Positions 1 through 8,533 are shown, counted from the first letter of the stretch. The stretch: 41,336 nt of DNA from an uncultured Lachnospiraceae bacterium (GCA_947175175.1 CAMWLV010000012.1:1-41336); one strand, 5' to 3'. A program made the numbers and translations. Notes: generated by a model not told the origin, from the letters alone.

Positions 1-577
1 GTGTTGTCTCGTTCATGCCTGCCATTGGATAATCTTCATGCATGCGGGCATTTGTCAGGTGTTTATAGGATTTCATAGCCGCATTATCTGCTTCTTTGAG
101 GTATAGTTCCTTTTTGGTGGCAGCATCGGGAGCGTCATCAGGGATTTCATCCGCAAGGGCTTGATACAACCAGCTTATTTTGAGGCATACATTTCCGATT
201 TCGCTGTCCTTAGCCTCTTTTGTGATGGTGCACAGCAGCGCTATCTTCATGCGGCTGATTGCCATTTCTGTTGTATAGAAGTCACATTCCGTTTCTTCAT
301 GGGATTTGTAATTTGCCTGTATTTTGTCCTGGATAAGTTTTTTCTGGGTTAATGTAAGGTTGTTGAAATTTGGGGTTAGGGCAGCATAGCCACAGTATGG
401 GCAGCATACAGCATCATATTTTGTGACATTGATATTGCTGTAGATCGGTCTTAAATCAGCCATTGTATTGACAAATCGCGCAGAGTTAGATTTCACTGCC
501 TTGGCGCGTATCTGTTTCTCACAGATCGGGCAGGTATATCGCTTGTCAATAAGTAGTGTTTTTTCGTTTGTTTCCAT
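1..577 (-). CDS. DUF2225 family protein, 3' end outside the window
   Basis: The reading frame opens at an ATG at 577 and stays open for 192 codons to the left edge, so the C-terminus is missing. A strong GGAGGG ribosome site lies about 10 bases upstream. The N-terminal part has two zinc-ribbon-like cysteine pairs, C16-x2-C19 and C59-x2-C62, the latter in a CPYCGYAA motif followed by a helical region with many charged residues. This matches DUF2225, a widespread Firmicutes family of unknown function with a zinc-finger-like start and a TPR-like remainder. It follows the DUF1292 gene by 31 bases on the same strand and is probably cotranscribed. Function is unknown; metal binding is inferred from the cysteines. 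Confidence 0.8.
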   Translation of the reverse strand, partial: METNEKTLLIDKRYTCPICEKQIRAKAVKSNSARFVNTMADLRPIYSNINVTKYDAVCCPYCGYAALTPNFNNLTLTQKKLIQDKIQANYKSHEETECDFYTTEMAISRMKIALLCTITKEAKDSEIGNVCLKISWLYQALADEIPDDAPDAATKKELYLKEADNAAMKSYKHLTNARMHEDYPMAGMNETT

Positions 578-608
578 TTCGTTGTATCCCTCCAGATTAT
601 TGCTTTTA

Positions 609-941
609 TTAATCATTTGTGCTATCGACGAGTTCGTCAAATTCAACATTATCGAGATACTCATCAAAAGCATCTGCGACGAGTTCGTATTCTTCATCAT
701 CGTCAATGTAGGTTAATTTGGGTTCCGCATTAGGATTTTCTTCATCTTCTTCGTATTGATAAAACCATACTTCGCCGTCGTCATTGTTTCCGTCTTCATC
801 AAGCGGGAGCAGGGCAATGTAGTCTTTTTTACCAACAGTCAAAATTGTGATGACCGCGCAATTAACGATCTGACCATCATCAAGCTCAAGCTCAACGGTC
901 ATTTCTTCATCGTCATAACCATTTGTGTCTATGTCCGTCAT
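609..941 (-). CDS. DUF1292 family protein (YrzB-like)
   Basis: A 110-residue, very acidic protein. The core (residues 15-75) has the pattern of DUF1292: a Val/Leu-rich strand with Asp/Glu clusters, an ILTVGKKDYIALLPLDED segment, then a YQYEED stretch, and an acidic tail. The family is small, soluble and of unknown function; in Bacillus the homologue is YrzB. It is longer than typical members (about 90 residues) because of the acidic C-terminus. It sits between the HD hydrolase gene (155 bases upstream) and the DUF2225 gene (31 bases downstream), all on the minus strand. No strong ribosome site is close to the ATG at 941, so the start is less certain than the family call. Confidence 0.8.
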   Translation of the reverse strand: MTDIDTNGYDDEEMTVELELDDGQIVNCAVITILTVGKKDYIALLPLDEDGNNDDGEVWFYQYEEDEENPNAEPKLTYIDDDEEYELVADAFDEYLDNVEFDELVDSTND

Positions 942-1000
942 AGTTTAGTATACCAAGCCTTTCCTAAATAATATGCAGTTATTCAGCTGCCAATACCTAT

Positions 1001-1030
1001 ATCTTACTCCCAATGATATAGACAAATCAA
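1001..1030 (-). promoter_or_regulatory. Possible promoter for DUF1292-DUF2225
   Basis: On the minus strand TTGATT (1030-1025) and TAAGAT (1006-1001) are separated by 18 bases. This would give a leader of about 54 bases before the DUF1292 start. Both hexamers are imperfect and the DNA is AT-rich, so this is a weak call. Confidence 0.3.
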
Positions 1031-1096
1031 GAAAATTCTGTAATTTTATTAAAAACCTTTCCTGCCTATGCAAAATTTTTAGGGTTTTCATAGTGG

Positions 1097-1678
1097 TTAT
1101 GTCTCTTGATACTCCAAGATTCTGTAAATGTCCTTTCCGGCTTTCGCTGAGAAATAGTCTTTCAACGCCATATTTTTATCCCATTTTTCCTGTGGATAGT
1201 TCCCATATCGGCGCGCCACATCTGACATGCGGTCTTCCATCGTCATGACACCCCCGGCACCTGCCATACTGTCGCAGAGCTGGATCAGGCGGTCATAGTC
1301 GTCGTATTCTGCCGCGGCAAGTGCTTGCTCAAGCTCCTTGATCTCATCGTCCTTGATATCGAAATTGCCGATATAATCATGGATATTCTGGACACTGAAA
1401 GAGTGTGTCAGACAGATTTTGGCAGCTTCGTCATAGCCGAGCTTTAGCATGTAGTGATAACCGTCATAGACATGTCCCAAGTGCTTTACACCAAACTTCC
1501 TGCCGATATCATGCAAAAGCCCTGCAATATAAGCTTTTTCGCTGTCCATGTCCGCACAGGCGCTGGCAATCTGTTCGGCACACCAGGCCGTTATTTTGCT
1601 GTGGTTCACCCATGCTCCCGGGTTACATTGTTCTGCATCTTTTAATAATTCTTCTGCGGTATTTCGATCTGGTAACAT
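1097..1678 (-). CDS. HD domain phosphohydrolase
   Basis: A 193-residue soluble protein with the HD-superfamily metal-binding pattern: His26 in NHS, the His56-Asp57 pair in LLHDIGR, a following His in HLGHVYDG, His92 in LTHSF and an Asp in QLCDSMAG near residue 134. HD proteins of this size are metal-dependent phosphohydrolases, often acting on nucleotides; the substrate cannot be told from the sequence. The ATG at 1678 is preceded by AAGGAGG at good spacing, which fixes the start. The gene is divergent from the sugar transporter at 1862. It is not one of the well-known HD enzymes YqeK or Dgt by length and motif order. Confidence 0.85.
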   Translation of the reverse strand: MLPDRNTAEELLKDAEQCNPGAWVNHSKITAWCAEQIASACADMDSEKAYIAGLLHDIGRKFGVKHLGHVYDGYHYMLKLGYDEAAKICLTHSFSVQNIHDYIGNFDIKDDEIKELEQALAAAEYDDYDRLIQLCDSMAGAGGVMTMEDRMSDVARRYGNYPQEKWDKNMALKDYFSAKAGKDIYRILEYQET

Positions 1679-1700
1679 ATTAGCCTCCTTGTATATCTAT

Positions 1701-1718
1701 CAGAGCGTTCAGAGCGTT
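1701..1718. repeat. 9-bp tandem repeat in the HD gene leader
   Basis: Two perfect adjacent copies of CAGAGCGTT (1701-1709 and 1710-1718) lie between the HD gene's likely promoter and its ribosome site. They might be a protein or RNA recognition site, or chance. Confidence 0.5.
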
Positions 1719-1736
1719 TCTGATCTTTTTGTCCTT

Positions 1737-1766
1737 AGTATACCATTGTCAGGATGCAAAAGACAA
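1737..1766 (-). promoter_or_regulatory. Likely promoter of the HD gene
   Basis: On the minus strand TTGTCT (1766-1761) and TATACT (1742-1737) are spaced by 18 bases, about 50-60 bases before the HD gene start. TATACT matches the -10 consensus at five of six positions. Confidence 0.5.
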
Positions 1767-1779
1767 GAGGGGGCTGTAC

Positions 1780-1815
1780 TTGACGCTGTTAAAAAAATGC
1801 GATAGTATTACTATC
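1780..1815 (+). promoter_or_regulatory. Promoter with palindromic operator for the transporter gene
   Basis: TTGACG (1780-1785) and TAGTAT (1803-1808) are separated by 17 bases. A 15-base palindrome, GATAGTATTACTATC (1801-1815, odd centre), covers the -10 hexamer. A repressor bound there would block RNA polymerase, so this is probably the operator for sugar-responsive control of the transporter, hydrolase and arabinofuranosidase genes. The regulator is not encoded nearby in the window. Confidence 0.6.
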
Positions 1816-1861
1816 AAAAGTGGGAGACTTGGAGGTTTATATTGAATTTGGAGGGAAAGGT

Positions 1862-3211
1862 ATGAAATCATTATCTACAGGGAAAATGTGGCTTTTTGCG
1901 ACAGGGCAGTTTGGCTGGTCATTATTGTCTGGTCTGATCTCAAACTGGCTGGTCTATTTCTATCAGCCAGATGAGGCATCAATTGCGCAGGGACAGATAT
2001 TGTTTATTCCACAGGGACTGGTCATTCTTGGCATTTTTACGGTGATCGGGGGTATTACAGCTTTCGGGCGGCTCTTTGATGCAGTTACAGATCCATGGAT
2101 TGCGTCTTTGTCAGACCGCTGTACTTCGGAACAAGGGAGACGCATTCCGTTCTTAAAATGGGCTTCTCTGCCGCTTGCACTCTCCACAGTGCTTGTGTTC
2201 TGGTCGCCGGTAAATCAAAACAGCTGGGTGAATGCAGTCTTTTTATTTGTGATGGTGATGGCGTATTATCTATCGATTACGGCTTACTGCACGCCCTATA
2301 ATGCCCTGATACCAGAGTTGGGACACAACCAGCAGGAGCGTTTAAACATTTCTACCGTGATCTCCTTCACGTTTATTGCGGGAACGGCAGTCGCTTATCT
2401 GGCTCCAGTAATCTGGGGAACATTGATTCCGGTGTTCGGGCGTGTCAATGCAATTCGCGCGACATTTGCAGTCATGGCGGTGATTGCCTTTGTGTGTATG
2501 CAGATTCCAGTCTGGTCGATCAGGGAGAAGGAGTATGTCAATACAGTGCCCTCGCAGGATACAGCGTTTTCTTCTCTGGCTTCGACGTTTAAAAACAAGG
2601 AATTCTGCAAGTTTGTCGGTTCAGATATTCTGTACTGGATTGCGATCACAATGTTTCAGACAGGACTTCCGTTTTTCGTGACAAGTCTTTTGAAACTCCC
2701 AGAGACGATGACGACGATCTATTTTGTTGGCATGACAGCACTGTCGCTGGTATTTTATATCCCGATCAACAAGCTGGCTCCAAAGCTTGGGAAAAAGAAG
2801 CTGATACTGGCGGCGTTTGCAATATTTGCGTTATCTTACCTGTATACAGGATTCCTTGGAAGGATTTCTGTGATTCCGGCAAATGTACAAGGACTGATTT
2901 TGATGGTGGTGGCTTCTCTTCCAATGGCGGTATTCGGTATTCTTCCGCAGGCGGTTGTTGCCGATATTGCACAGAGTGATGCGAAACGCACAGGAAGCAA
3001 CAGGGAGGGGATGTTCTATGCGGCAAGAACCTTTGCATTTAAACTGGGACAGAGTCTTTCCATGCTGCTGTTTACGGCAGTTTCCACGATCGGAAGCGCA
3101 TCTGGGGCGGGATACCGTATTGCGGCGTTTGGGGCAGCATGTTTCTGTCTTTTGGGAGGAATTGTATTTCTCTTTTACAATGAACGCAAGATTAATAAGG
3201 ATATCATATAG
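1862..3211 (+). CDS. MFS sugar symporter, GPH family
   Basis: A 449-residue polytopic membrane protein with about 12 hydrophobic segments. The N-terminal half has the GPH (glycoside-pentoside-hexuronide:cation symporter) signature: a first helix near FATGQFGWSL, then FGRLFDAVTDPWIASLSDR followed by GRRIPF. GPH proteins import sugars or oligosaccharides with Na+ or H+. The start at 1862 is chosen because GGAGG lies 7 bases upstream; a GTG at 1820 in the same frame would add 14 residues with no membrane-protein character. A hydrolase gene begins 12 bases after the stop, and a GH51 arabinofuranosidase follows, so arabinosides or arabino-oligosaccharides are the likely cargo. The cargo is inferred from neighbours only. 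Confidence 0.88.
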   Translation: MKSLSTGKMWLFATGQFGWSLLSGLISNWLVYFYQPDEASIAQGQILFIPQGLVILGIFTVIGGITAFGRLFDAVTDPWIASLSDRCTSEQGRRIPFLKWASLPLALSTVLVFWSPVNQNSWVNAVFLFVMVMAYYLSITAYCTPYNALIPELGHNQQERLNISTVISFTFIAGTAVAYLAPVIWGTLIPVFGRVNAIRATFAVMAVIAFVCMQIPVWSIREKEYVNTVPSQDTAFSSLASTFKNKEFCKFVGSDILYWIAITMFQTGLPFFVTSLLKLPETMTTIYFVGMTALSLVFYIPINKLAPKLGKKKLILAAFAIFALSYLYTGFLGRISVIPANVQGLILMVVASLPMAVFGILPQAVVADIAQSDAKRTGSNREGMFYAARTFAFKLGQSLSMLLFTAVSTIGSASGAGYRIAAFGAACFCLLGGIVFLFYNERKINKDII

Positions 3212-3223
3212 GAGGTTATGGAG

Positions 3224-4225
3224 ATGGACAAAAGAACGGTACGTGATATGATATTGCCAGATGAAGGGTACACGGAGGCAATGGAGACAGTCGTTGAACC
3301 GTATCTTGCAAAGCGGATGACGACTGGATACTGTGAGCGAGAGACAGGAAGGCGGATTTTTTACGCACGCTGTCTTGCGGACCAGCCAAAAGGGATCGTC
3401 GTCATTTCACATGGCTATACAGAGACGATAGAAAAATACAAGGAAAATATATACTATTTTCTTCGCGGGGGCTATCACGTTTTTATGCTGGAGCACTGCG
3501 GTCATGGACGCAGTTATCGCTTGTGCAGTGATGCGGAGGATTTATCGCTTGTACATGTGGAGGATTATGAGCGATATGTGGCTGACCTGCTGTTTGTGAG
3601 CCGCATGGCGGCGGCAGAGTTTCCCAAACTGCCAATCTGTCTGTATGGGCATTCCATGGGCGGCGGAATAGCGGCAGCTGCAGCAGCGCAGGCACCAGGA
3701 TTATTTTCCAGACTGATTCTGTCCTCTCCAATGATACGCCCAAGCAGCACACCGGTTCCATGGGCTTTGGCCTGTGTGATAGCAAAGGTTTTCTGCATCG
3801 TGGGAGAGGCTGAGCAGTATGTGAAGGGGAATCAGCCATATAGTGGTCCAGAACAATTTGCCGACAGTGCATCGGTGTCAGAAGTAAGATTTGACTATTA
3901 CCAGAAAAAACGGAGTCGGGAGCCCTTGTTTCAGATGAATGCGGCGTCTTACGGGTGGCTCTGGCAGACAGCACGGCTAAATCGTTATCTTCAGAGAAAG
4001 GCATGGCGTGAAATTATCTGTCCGGTGTTGGTCTTTCAGGCTGAGTGCGAGACGTATGTCTCCAAGAAAGAGCAGAATCGATTTGTGAGAAAATTAAGCC
4101 AGCGTATGAAGGGACAGGTAAAGCTTGTCAGAGTATGCGGAGTGAAACATGAGATCTTTAACGCAGGGGCTGGTGTGTTGGAGCGTTATTGGTATAAAGT
4201 GCTACATAGTGCGGGTTGTAATTAA
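3224..4225 (+). CDS. Alpha/beta hydrolase, lysophospholipase-like
   Basis: A 333-residue cytoplasmic hydrolase of the serine alpha/beta-hydrolase fold (Hydrolase_4, PldB/monoglyceride-lipase-like). Visible are the oxyanion-side motif VVISHGYTE (near residue 62), the nucleophile elbow GHSMGG with Ser144, an acidic candidate in FQAECETYVS, and the C-terminal catalytic His in VKHEIFNAG. No signal peptide. The ATG at 3224 has GGAGG 8 bases upstream; the ATG at 3218 is only 2 bases from it. The gene follows the transporter closely. It could de-esterify imported substrates, or be a lipase-like housekeeping enzyme; the sequence does not decide. Usual members have Asp where this protein seems to use Glu in ECETYV. 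Confidence 0.82.
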   Translation: MDKRTVRDMILPDEGYTEAMETVVEPYLAKRMTTGYCERETGRRIFYARCLADQPKGIVVISHGYTETIEKYKENIYYFLRGGYHVFMLEHCGHGRSYRLCSDAEDLSLVHVEDYERYVADLLFVSRMAAAEFPKLPICLYGHSMGGGIAAAAAAQAPGLFSRLILSSPMIRPSSTPVPWALACVIAKVFCIVGEAEQYVKGNQPYSGPEQFADSASVSEVRFDYYQKKRSREPLFQMNAASYGWLWQTARLNRYLQRKAWREIICPVLVFQAECETYVSKKEQNRFVRKLSQRMKGQVKLVRVCGVKHEIFNAGAGVLERYWYKVLHSAGCN

Positions 4226-4246
4226 TTCAAAGACTGTCAAAAGAGC

Positions 4247-4274
4247 TTGAAAGAGTCTGCAAGTCTGTTATAAT
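4247..4274 (+). promoter_or_regulatory. Promoter of the arabinofuranosidase gene
   Basis: TTGAAA (4247-4252) and a perfect TATAAT (4269-4274) are 16 bases apart, just after the hydrolase gene. The GH51 gene can therefore be transcribed on its own as well as from upstream. No copy of the 1801-1815 palindrome is seen here. Confidence 0.7.
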
Positions 4275-4310
4275 GGGAAATAAAGTATCATGATCAGGAG
4301 GAAATCATAT

Positions 4311-6302
4311 ATGCAGCTGACAATTACGGGAAAAAAGGGTGCAGACATTTCGAGAGAATTTGTGGGACTTTTCATTGAGGATATTAACTATGCTGTAGAC
4401 GGCGGACTGTATGCGGAGTTGTTGGAGAACAGGAATTTTGAAAGCCTGGAAGCTTTTGGAGGCGAAAGAAAAAAGGATTATTATGTAAAGCATGGCGGAC
4501 TGTATGCATGGAAAACCTATCCGGTAAATGCGCCTGTACAGCTTTCCGTTGTACAGGGAAGTCCTGTATCCATCAATAATCCACATTATCTCAGGGTAGA
4601 AAATGGACAGGAAAAGAGTGGTTTTGCGAACAAGGCATATGATGGGATTTATATGCGTCCTGATATAAATTACGCAGTCTCTTTTTATGCGAGAAGTGTA
4701 AAATATCAGGGAGAAGTAACGATTGCCATTGTAAGAGATGGAAATATGATCTGCGAAAAAAGTATCGCGCTCGATAAGGCAGATGCCTTTGGCTGGAATA
4801 AATGGGTTCAGTATGAGCTTGAGCTGTGTGTTGAGAAAGAAGTTCAAAATGCAGAGTTTGTAGTTCTGTTAGAGAATCAGGGGATTGTGGAGTTTGATCA
4901 CTTTTCCATGATGCCGGAGGATGCAGTGTGTGGAGTCTTTCGAAGAGATCTCGCAGAGCGCCTGAAAGACTTACAGCCTGGTTTTCTGCGGTTTCCGGGT
5001 GGGTGTGTCGTGGAGGGTTCAACGCTTGCCAACCGCTATCGATTCAAGGATACGCTTGGAAACAGGGAGGAACGTCGGTACAACTGGAATCGCTGGGCAA
5101 CGCATGAGAACAGTGAGGAGAACAATTATCACAGCCGTTATGCCCACTATGGTCAGACCTATGGGATTGGTTTCTACGAATATTTTTTGCTGTGTGAGTA
5201 TCTGGGCGCAAAGCCGCTTCCGGTACTTGGTGTGGGATTGGCATGTCAGTTCCAGTCACATGAGAAGGTGGATCTGGATTCACCAGAGATTTGCGAGTAT
5301 ATACAGGAGTATCTTGATCTGATTGAATTTGCAAACGGTGGAATGGATACAAAATGGGGGGGCGTTCGCGCAAAGATGGGCCATGAAGCGCCTTTTGGAC
5401 TGGAAATGGTCGGTGTTGGAAATGAGCAGTGGGAAGACGGAGAAAGCCGTTTTTTTGAGCGGTATGAGCTGTTTGAGAAAGAGATTCATAAGGTGTATCC
5501 CGAGATCAAGTTGATCGGCACAGCGGGACCTGAGTTGGATTCTGCGCGGTTTCATGCGGCGTGGGATTTCTATCATGCGCATGAAGACGAGGAAAAATTC
5601 GTATATGCGGTGGATGAGCACTATTATATAAAGCCAGAGTGGTTCTTTGCGCATACTGATTATTTTGACAAGGTATCACGCAGAACGAAAATTTTCTTTG
5701 GGGAGTATGCAGCTCATTCGACGGAGCCCGTTAAGCCAATTCCTGAGAAAGCTACAGAGCGAAATACGCTGGAAGCAGCGCTTGCAGAGGCGGCATTTAT
5801 GACAGGAATGGCGCGGAACAGCGATGTAGTAGTAATGACCTGCTATGCACCGCTATTGGCACGCGTTGGATATACGCAGTGGAATCCCGACCTGATCTGG
5901 TTTGATGAAAGGAAGGTATGCAGTACACCGAGTTATTATGTGCAGCAGATGTTTGCAAAGAATCTTGGCGATTATAATATCGATATGGAAATGGATGCGG
6001 AAAGCGGGAAACTGCCCTGCCAGGTAAGTTATGATGAGAATGCAAAGGAGCTGATCGTCAAGCTTGTCAATACATCGTCGGAAGCACAGAGCATTACCCT
6101 TGCTCTCGATAACACTTGGAAAAGACCAGATCTGCATGTAAAAGTAAAACTGTTAACCAGCAAACAACTTTCAGATATCAATACGCTCGAAAAAGAGCTG
6201 ATACAGCCAGAAGAAAAAGTTTTGCTGCTGGAAAAGGATCAATACCGGATGCCGTCTTATTCCTTTTCTGTATTGAGAATTCCAGTGGACGCGAAGGTGT
6301 AA
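4311..6302 (+). CDS. Alpha-L-arabinofuranosidase, GH51
   Basis: A 663-residue GH51 retaining arabinofuranosidase that removes terminal alpha-L-arabinofuranose from arabinoxylan or arabinan fragments. Domains in order: an N-terminal strand segment typical of the family (EFVGLFIEDINYAVDGGLYAE would be its core), a carbohydrate-binding-like beta domain (about 85-205), a (beta/alpha)8 barrel (about 210-500) and a C-terminal beta domain. The acid/base is Glu372 in GNEQW and the nucleophile Glu465 in FFGEYAAH. No signal peptide is present, so it acts in the cytoplasm on imported oligosaccharides, in keeping with the upstream symporter. Start: AGGAGG at 4296-4301, 9 bases before this ATG; an ATG at 4290 would place that site inside the gene. 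Confidence 0.93.
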   Translation: MQLTITGKKGADISREFVGLFIEDINYAVDGGLYAELLENRNFESLEAFGGERKKDYYVKHGGLYAWKTYPVNAPVQLSVVQGSPVSINNPHYLRVENGQEKSGFANKAYDGIYMRPDINYAVSFYARSVKYQGEVTIAIVRDGNMICEKSIALDKADAFGWNKWVQYELELCVEKEVQNAEFVVLLENQGIVEFDHFSMMPEDAVCGVFRRDLAERLKDLQPGFLRFPGGCVVEGSTLANRYRFKDTLGNREERRYNWNRWATHENSEENNYHSRYAHYGQTYGIGFYEYFLLCEYLGAKPLPVLGVGLACQFQSHEKVDLDSPEICEYIQEYLDLIEFANGGMDTKWGGVRAKMGHEAPFGLEMVGVGNEQWEDGESRFFERYELFEKEIHKVYPEIKLIGTAGPELDSARFHAAWDFYHAHEDEEKFVYAVDEHYYIKPEWFFAHTDYFDKVSRRTKIFFGEYAAHSTEPVKPIPEKATERNTLEAALAEAAFMTGMARNSDVVVMTCYAPLLARVGYTQWNPDLIWFDERKVCSTPSYYVQQMFAKNLGDYNIDMEMDAESGKLPCQVSYDENAKELIVKLVNTSSEAQSITLALDNTWKRPDLHVKVKLLTSKQLSDINTLEKELIQPEEKVLLLEKDQYRMPSYSFSVLRIPVDAKV

Positions 6303-6340
6303 GAATTGAGTAAAATATATGTTGTGTATGATGATCGGAA

Positions 6341-7930
6341 ATGGGGATGCATATGGGAATTTACTTAAATCCAGATAATGATGGCTTCTGGACATCGGTT
6401 CGTTCAAAAATATATGTTGATAAGACAGGTTTGATTGCATGTACAAATGAACTGCTCAATACAGAACAAAAATTTATCTGTGTCAGCAGGCCACGTCGTT
6501 TTGGAAAGTCGATGGCGCTGAAAATGCTTGCCGCCTATTACAGCTGCGGCTGCGATTCGGTAGATTTGTTTAAAGGATTAAAAATCGAGAGAGAGAAATC
6601 TTTTCGAGAACATCTGAATCAATTTGATGTCATTTATCTGAACATGCAGCAGTTTTTGATTGAAGCGGAGAGTCAGGAGCTGACAAAGTATCTCGAACAG
6701 GAAGTGCTCGAGGAGATTTTGGAAGAATATGGAGAAGTATTCAAGCGACAGGATATAGGACTTGCCTATGCGCTTCGAAAGATCTATGCAAAAACGAGGA
6801 AGAAGTTCATTTTTTTGATTGATGAATGGGATTGCGTGATGCGCGAGAGGAAGGAGTCAGAGACACAGCAGAAGCAATATCTTGACTTCCTGAGAAATCT
6901 GCTGAAAGACCAGTCCTATGTGGCGCTTGCCTATATGACGGGGATTTTACCAGTAAAGAAGTATGGGGAACACTCCGCACTGAATATGTTTACTGAGTAT
7001 TCGATGACAGACCAGGGAACGTTTGAAGAATATACTGGTTTTACAGAAGACGAGGTAAAGATGCTTTGCGGACAATTTAGTATGGACTTTGCTGAGGTGA
7101 GCAGCTGGTATGATGGATATATGTTTACGAAGTTTCAGCATATCTATAATCCAAGGTCAGTCGTGGAGGCGATGCGCTGTCACAGATTATCAAATTACTG
7201 GACTTCTACAGAGGTTTACGACGCATTGAAAACATATATCAATATGAATTTTGACGGACTTCGCGCGGACATCGTGAGAATGCTTGGCGGCGGACGTGTT
7301 GGGGTTAATACACGCAGTTTCCGAAATGATATGCGCAATTTTGAAGTGAAGGATGATGTGCTGACGCTGTTGATTCATCTGGGGTATCTGGCATACGATG
7401 CAGAGACAAAGGAAGTGTTTATCCCAAACAAGGAGATTGTTGAGGAATTTGAGACCGCGATGAGTGTGAAGGGATGGTGCGAGGTCATGCGCGTCGTAAA
7501 AGCGTCCGAAAAACTCCTTGAAGATACTTTGGCATGCAGAGAAAAAAGTGTCGCAGAGGGACTTGACAAGGCACATACAGAGGTGTCATCGATATTGACT
7601 TACAATGATGAGAATTCATTGGGGTGTGCAATTGGGCTTGCGTATTACAGTGCAAGGAAGGATTATATTCTCATTAGGGAGCTGCCAACAGGACGCGGAT
7701 TTGCAGATGTCGTATTTCTGCCGCTCCCACACGCGGGAAAGCCCGCACTTGTAATCGAACTGAAATATGACAAGACTGCTGACACTGCCATACAGCAGAT
7801 TAAGGACAGGCAGTACACACAGGCGCTTGAGAATTATATCGGGGAAATATTGCTTGTCGGAATCAGTTACAATAAAGATAACATGGACAAACCGCACAGC
7901 TGCGTGATCGAAAGAGTAGAAAAGACATAG
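6341..7930 (+). CDS. AAA-ATPase-like / PD-(D/E)XK nuclease-like protein
   Basis: A 529-residue protein of the two-domain family with an N-terminal AAA-ATPase-like domain (PF09820) and a C-terminal PD-(D/E)XK nuclease-like domain (PF08011). Seen: a short N-terminal YVDKTGLI motif, a Walker A variant RPRRFGKS at residues 50-57, a Walker B FLIDEWD near residue 163, and a C-terminal GFADVVF followed by a VIELKYDK motif (about 452-477) that supplies the D...E-x-K nuclease residues. The family is frequent and multicopy in gut Firmicutes and Bacteroidetes; its role is unknown, with mobile or defence functions suggested. The ribosome site is weak; ATGs at 6347 and 6353 are alternative starts. It overlaps the kptA ribosome site, so the two are probably coupled. 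Confidence 0.85.
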   Translation: MGMHMGIYLNPDNDGFWTSVRSKIYVDKTGLIACTNELLNTEQKFICVSRPRRFGKSMALKMLAAYYSCGCDSVDLFKGLKIEREKSFREHLNQFDVIYLNMQQFLIEAESQELTKYLEQEVLEEILEEYGEVFKRQDIGLAYALRKIYAKTRKKFIFLIDEWDCVMRERKESETQQKQYLDFLRNLLKDQSYVALAYMTGILPVKKYGEHSALNMFTEYSMTDQGTFEEYTGFTEDEVKMLCGQFSMDFAEVSSWYDGYMFTKFQHIYNPRSVVEAMRCHRLSNYWTSTEVYDALKTYINMNFDGLRADIVRMLGGGRVGVNTRSFRNDMRNFEVKDDVLTLLIHLGYLAYDAETKEVFIPNKEIVEEFETAMSVKGWCEVMRVVKASEKLLEDTLACREKSVAEGLDKAHTEVSSILTYNDENSLGCAIGLAYYSARKDYILIRELPTGRGFADVVFLPLPHAGKPALVIELKYDKTADTAIQQIKDRQYTQALENYIGEILLVGISYNKDNMDKPHSCVIERVEKT

Positions 7931-7942
7931 GAGGTGGTATTT

Positions 7943-8491
7943 GTGAAGAATAAGAAAGATAGTATGAGTAAGTTCATCAGTCTTGTTCTGCGTCATCATC
8001 CGGAAGCTGCATATATTCAGCTGGACGAACATGGATGGGCGGATGTTGAGCAGTTGATATCAGGGATAAAAAAGACTGGAAGAAAGATTAACAGAGAAAC
8101 TTTAGAGGAGATCGTCAGGACAGACGAAAAGCAAAGATATTCGTTTAACGAGGACAAGACCTTGATCCGTGCAAATCAAGGCCACAGCATTTCTGTCGAT
8201 GTCGGTTTAAAGGAACAGGAACCGCCGGAATTTTTGTATCATGGGACTGCTGCCGGATTTTATGAAAGTATTAAAAAGCAGGGGATCAAACCGATGTCAC
8301 GATTGTATGTGCATCTGTCGAAGGATATCGAGACGGCAGTCAATGTGGGAAAACGGCATGGGAAGCCGATCGTTCTCAAAATACACAGTGGTATTATGTA
8401 TCAGGATGGCGTTTCCTTTTATCTGTCCGAAAACGGAGTATGGCTCACAAAGAAGGTCGAACCAAAATATTTTGAACAGATCAAAATATAA
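7943..8491 (+). CDS. kptA: RNA 2'-phosphotransferase, Tpt1/KptA family
   Basis: A 182-residue homologue of yeast Tpt1. The family transfers an internal RNA 2'-phosphate to NAD+, giving ADP-ribose 1'',2''-cyclic phosphate. In the sequence: the N-terminal winged-helix half with LVLRHHP (Arg17, His18), GWADVEQLI, and the NAD-binding half with FLYHGT, YVHLS and a terminal WLTKKVEPKYF. Eukaryotes use it in tRNA splicing; bacterial substrates are not established. The start is a GTG at 7943 with AGGAGG 8 bases upstream, overlapping the stop of the AAA-like gene; a GTG at 7934 lies inside that ribosome site. A tRNA gene follows 82 bases downstream but has its own promoter. Confidence 0.92.
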   Translation: MKNKKDSMSKFISLVLRHHPEAAYIQLDEHGWADVEQLISGIKKTGRKINRETLEEIVRTDEKQRYSFNEDKTLIRANQGHSISVDVGLKEQEPPEFLYHGTAAGFYESIKKQGIKPMSRLYVHLSKDIETAVNVGKRHGKPIVLKIHSGIMYQDGVSFYLSENGVWLTKKVEPKYFEQIKI

Positions 8492-8533
8492 ATATGTGTT
8501 CTGTCATTTTCTGGTATTTTTATCAAAAAACAG

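Noticed and set aside
1820-1861. A GTG start for the transporter at 1820
   Set aside because: It lacks a ribosome site at proper distance and adds non-family residues; the ATG at 1862 has GGAGG 7 bases upstream.
4305-4847. A 180-residue minus-strand frame inside the GH51 gene
   Set aside because: It is antisense to a well-supported enzyme and has no family features.
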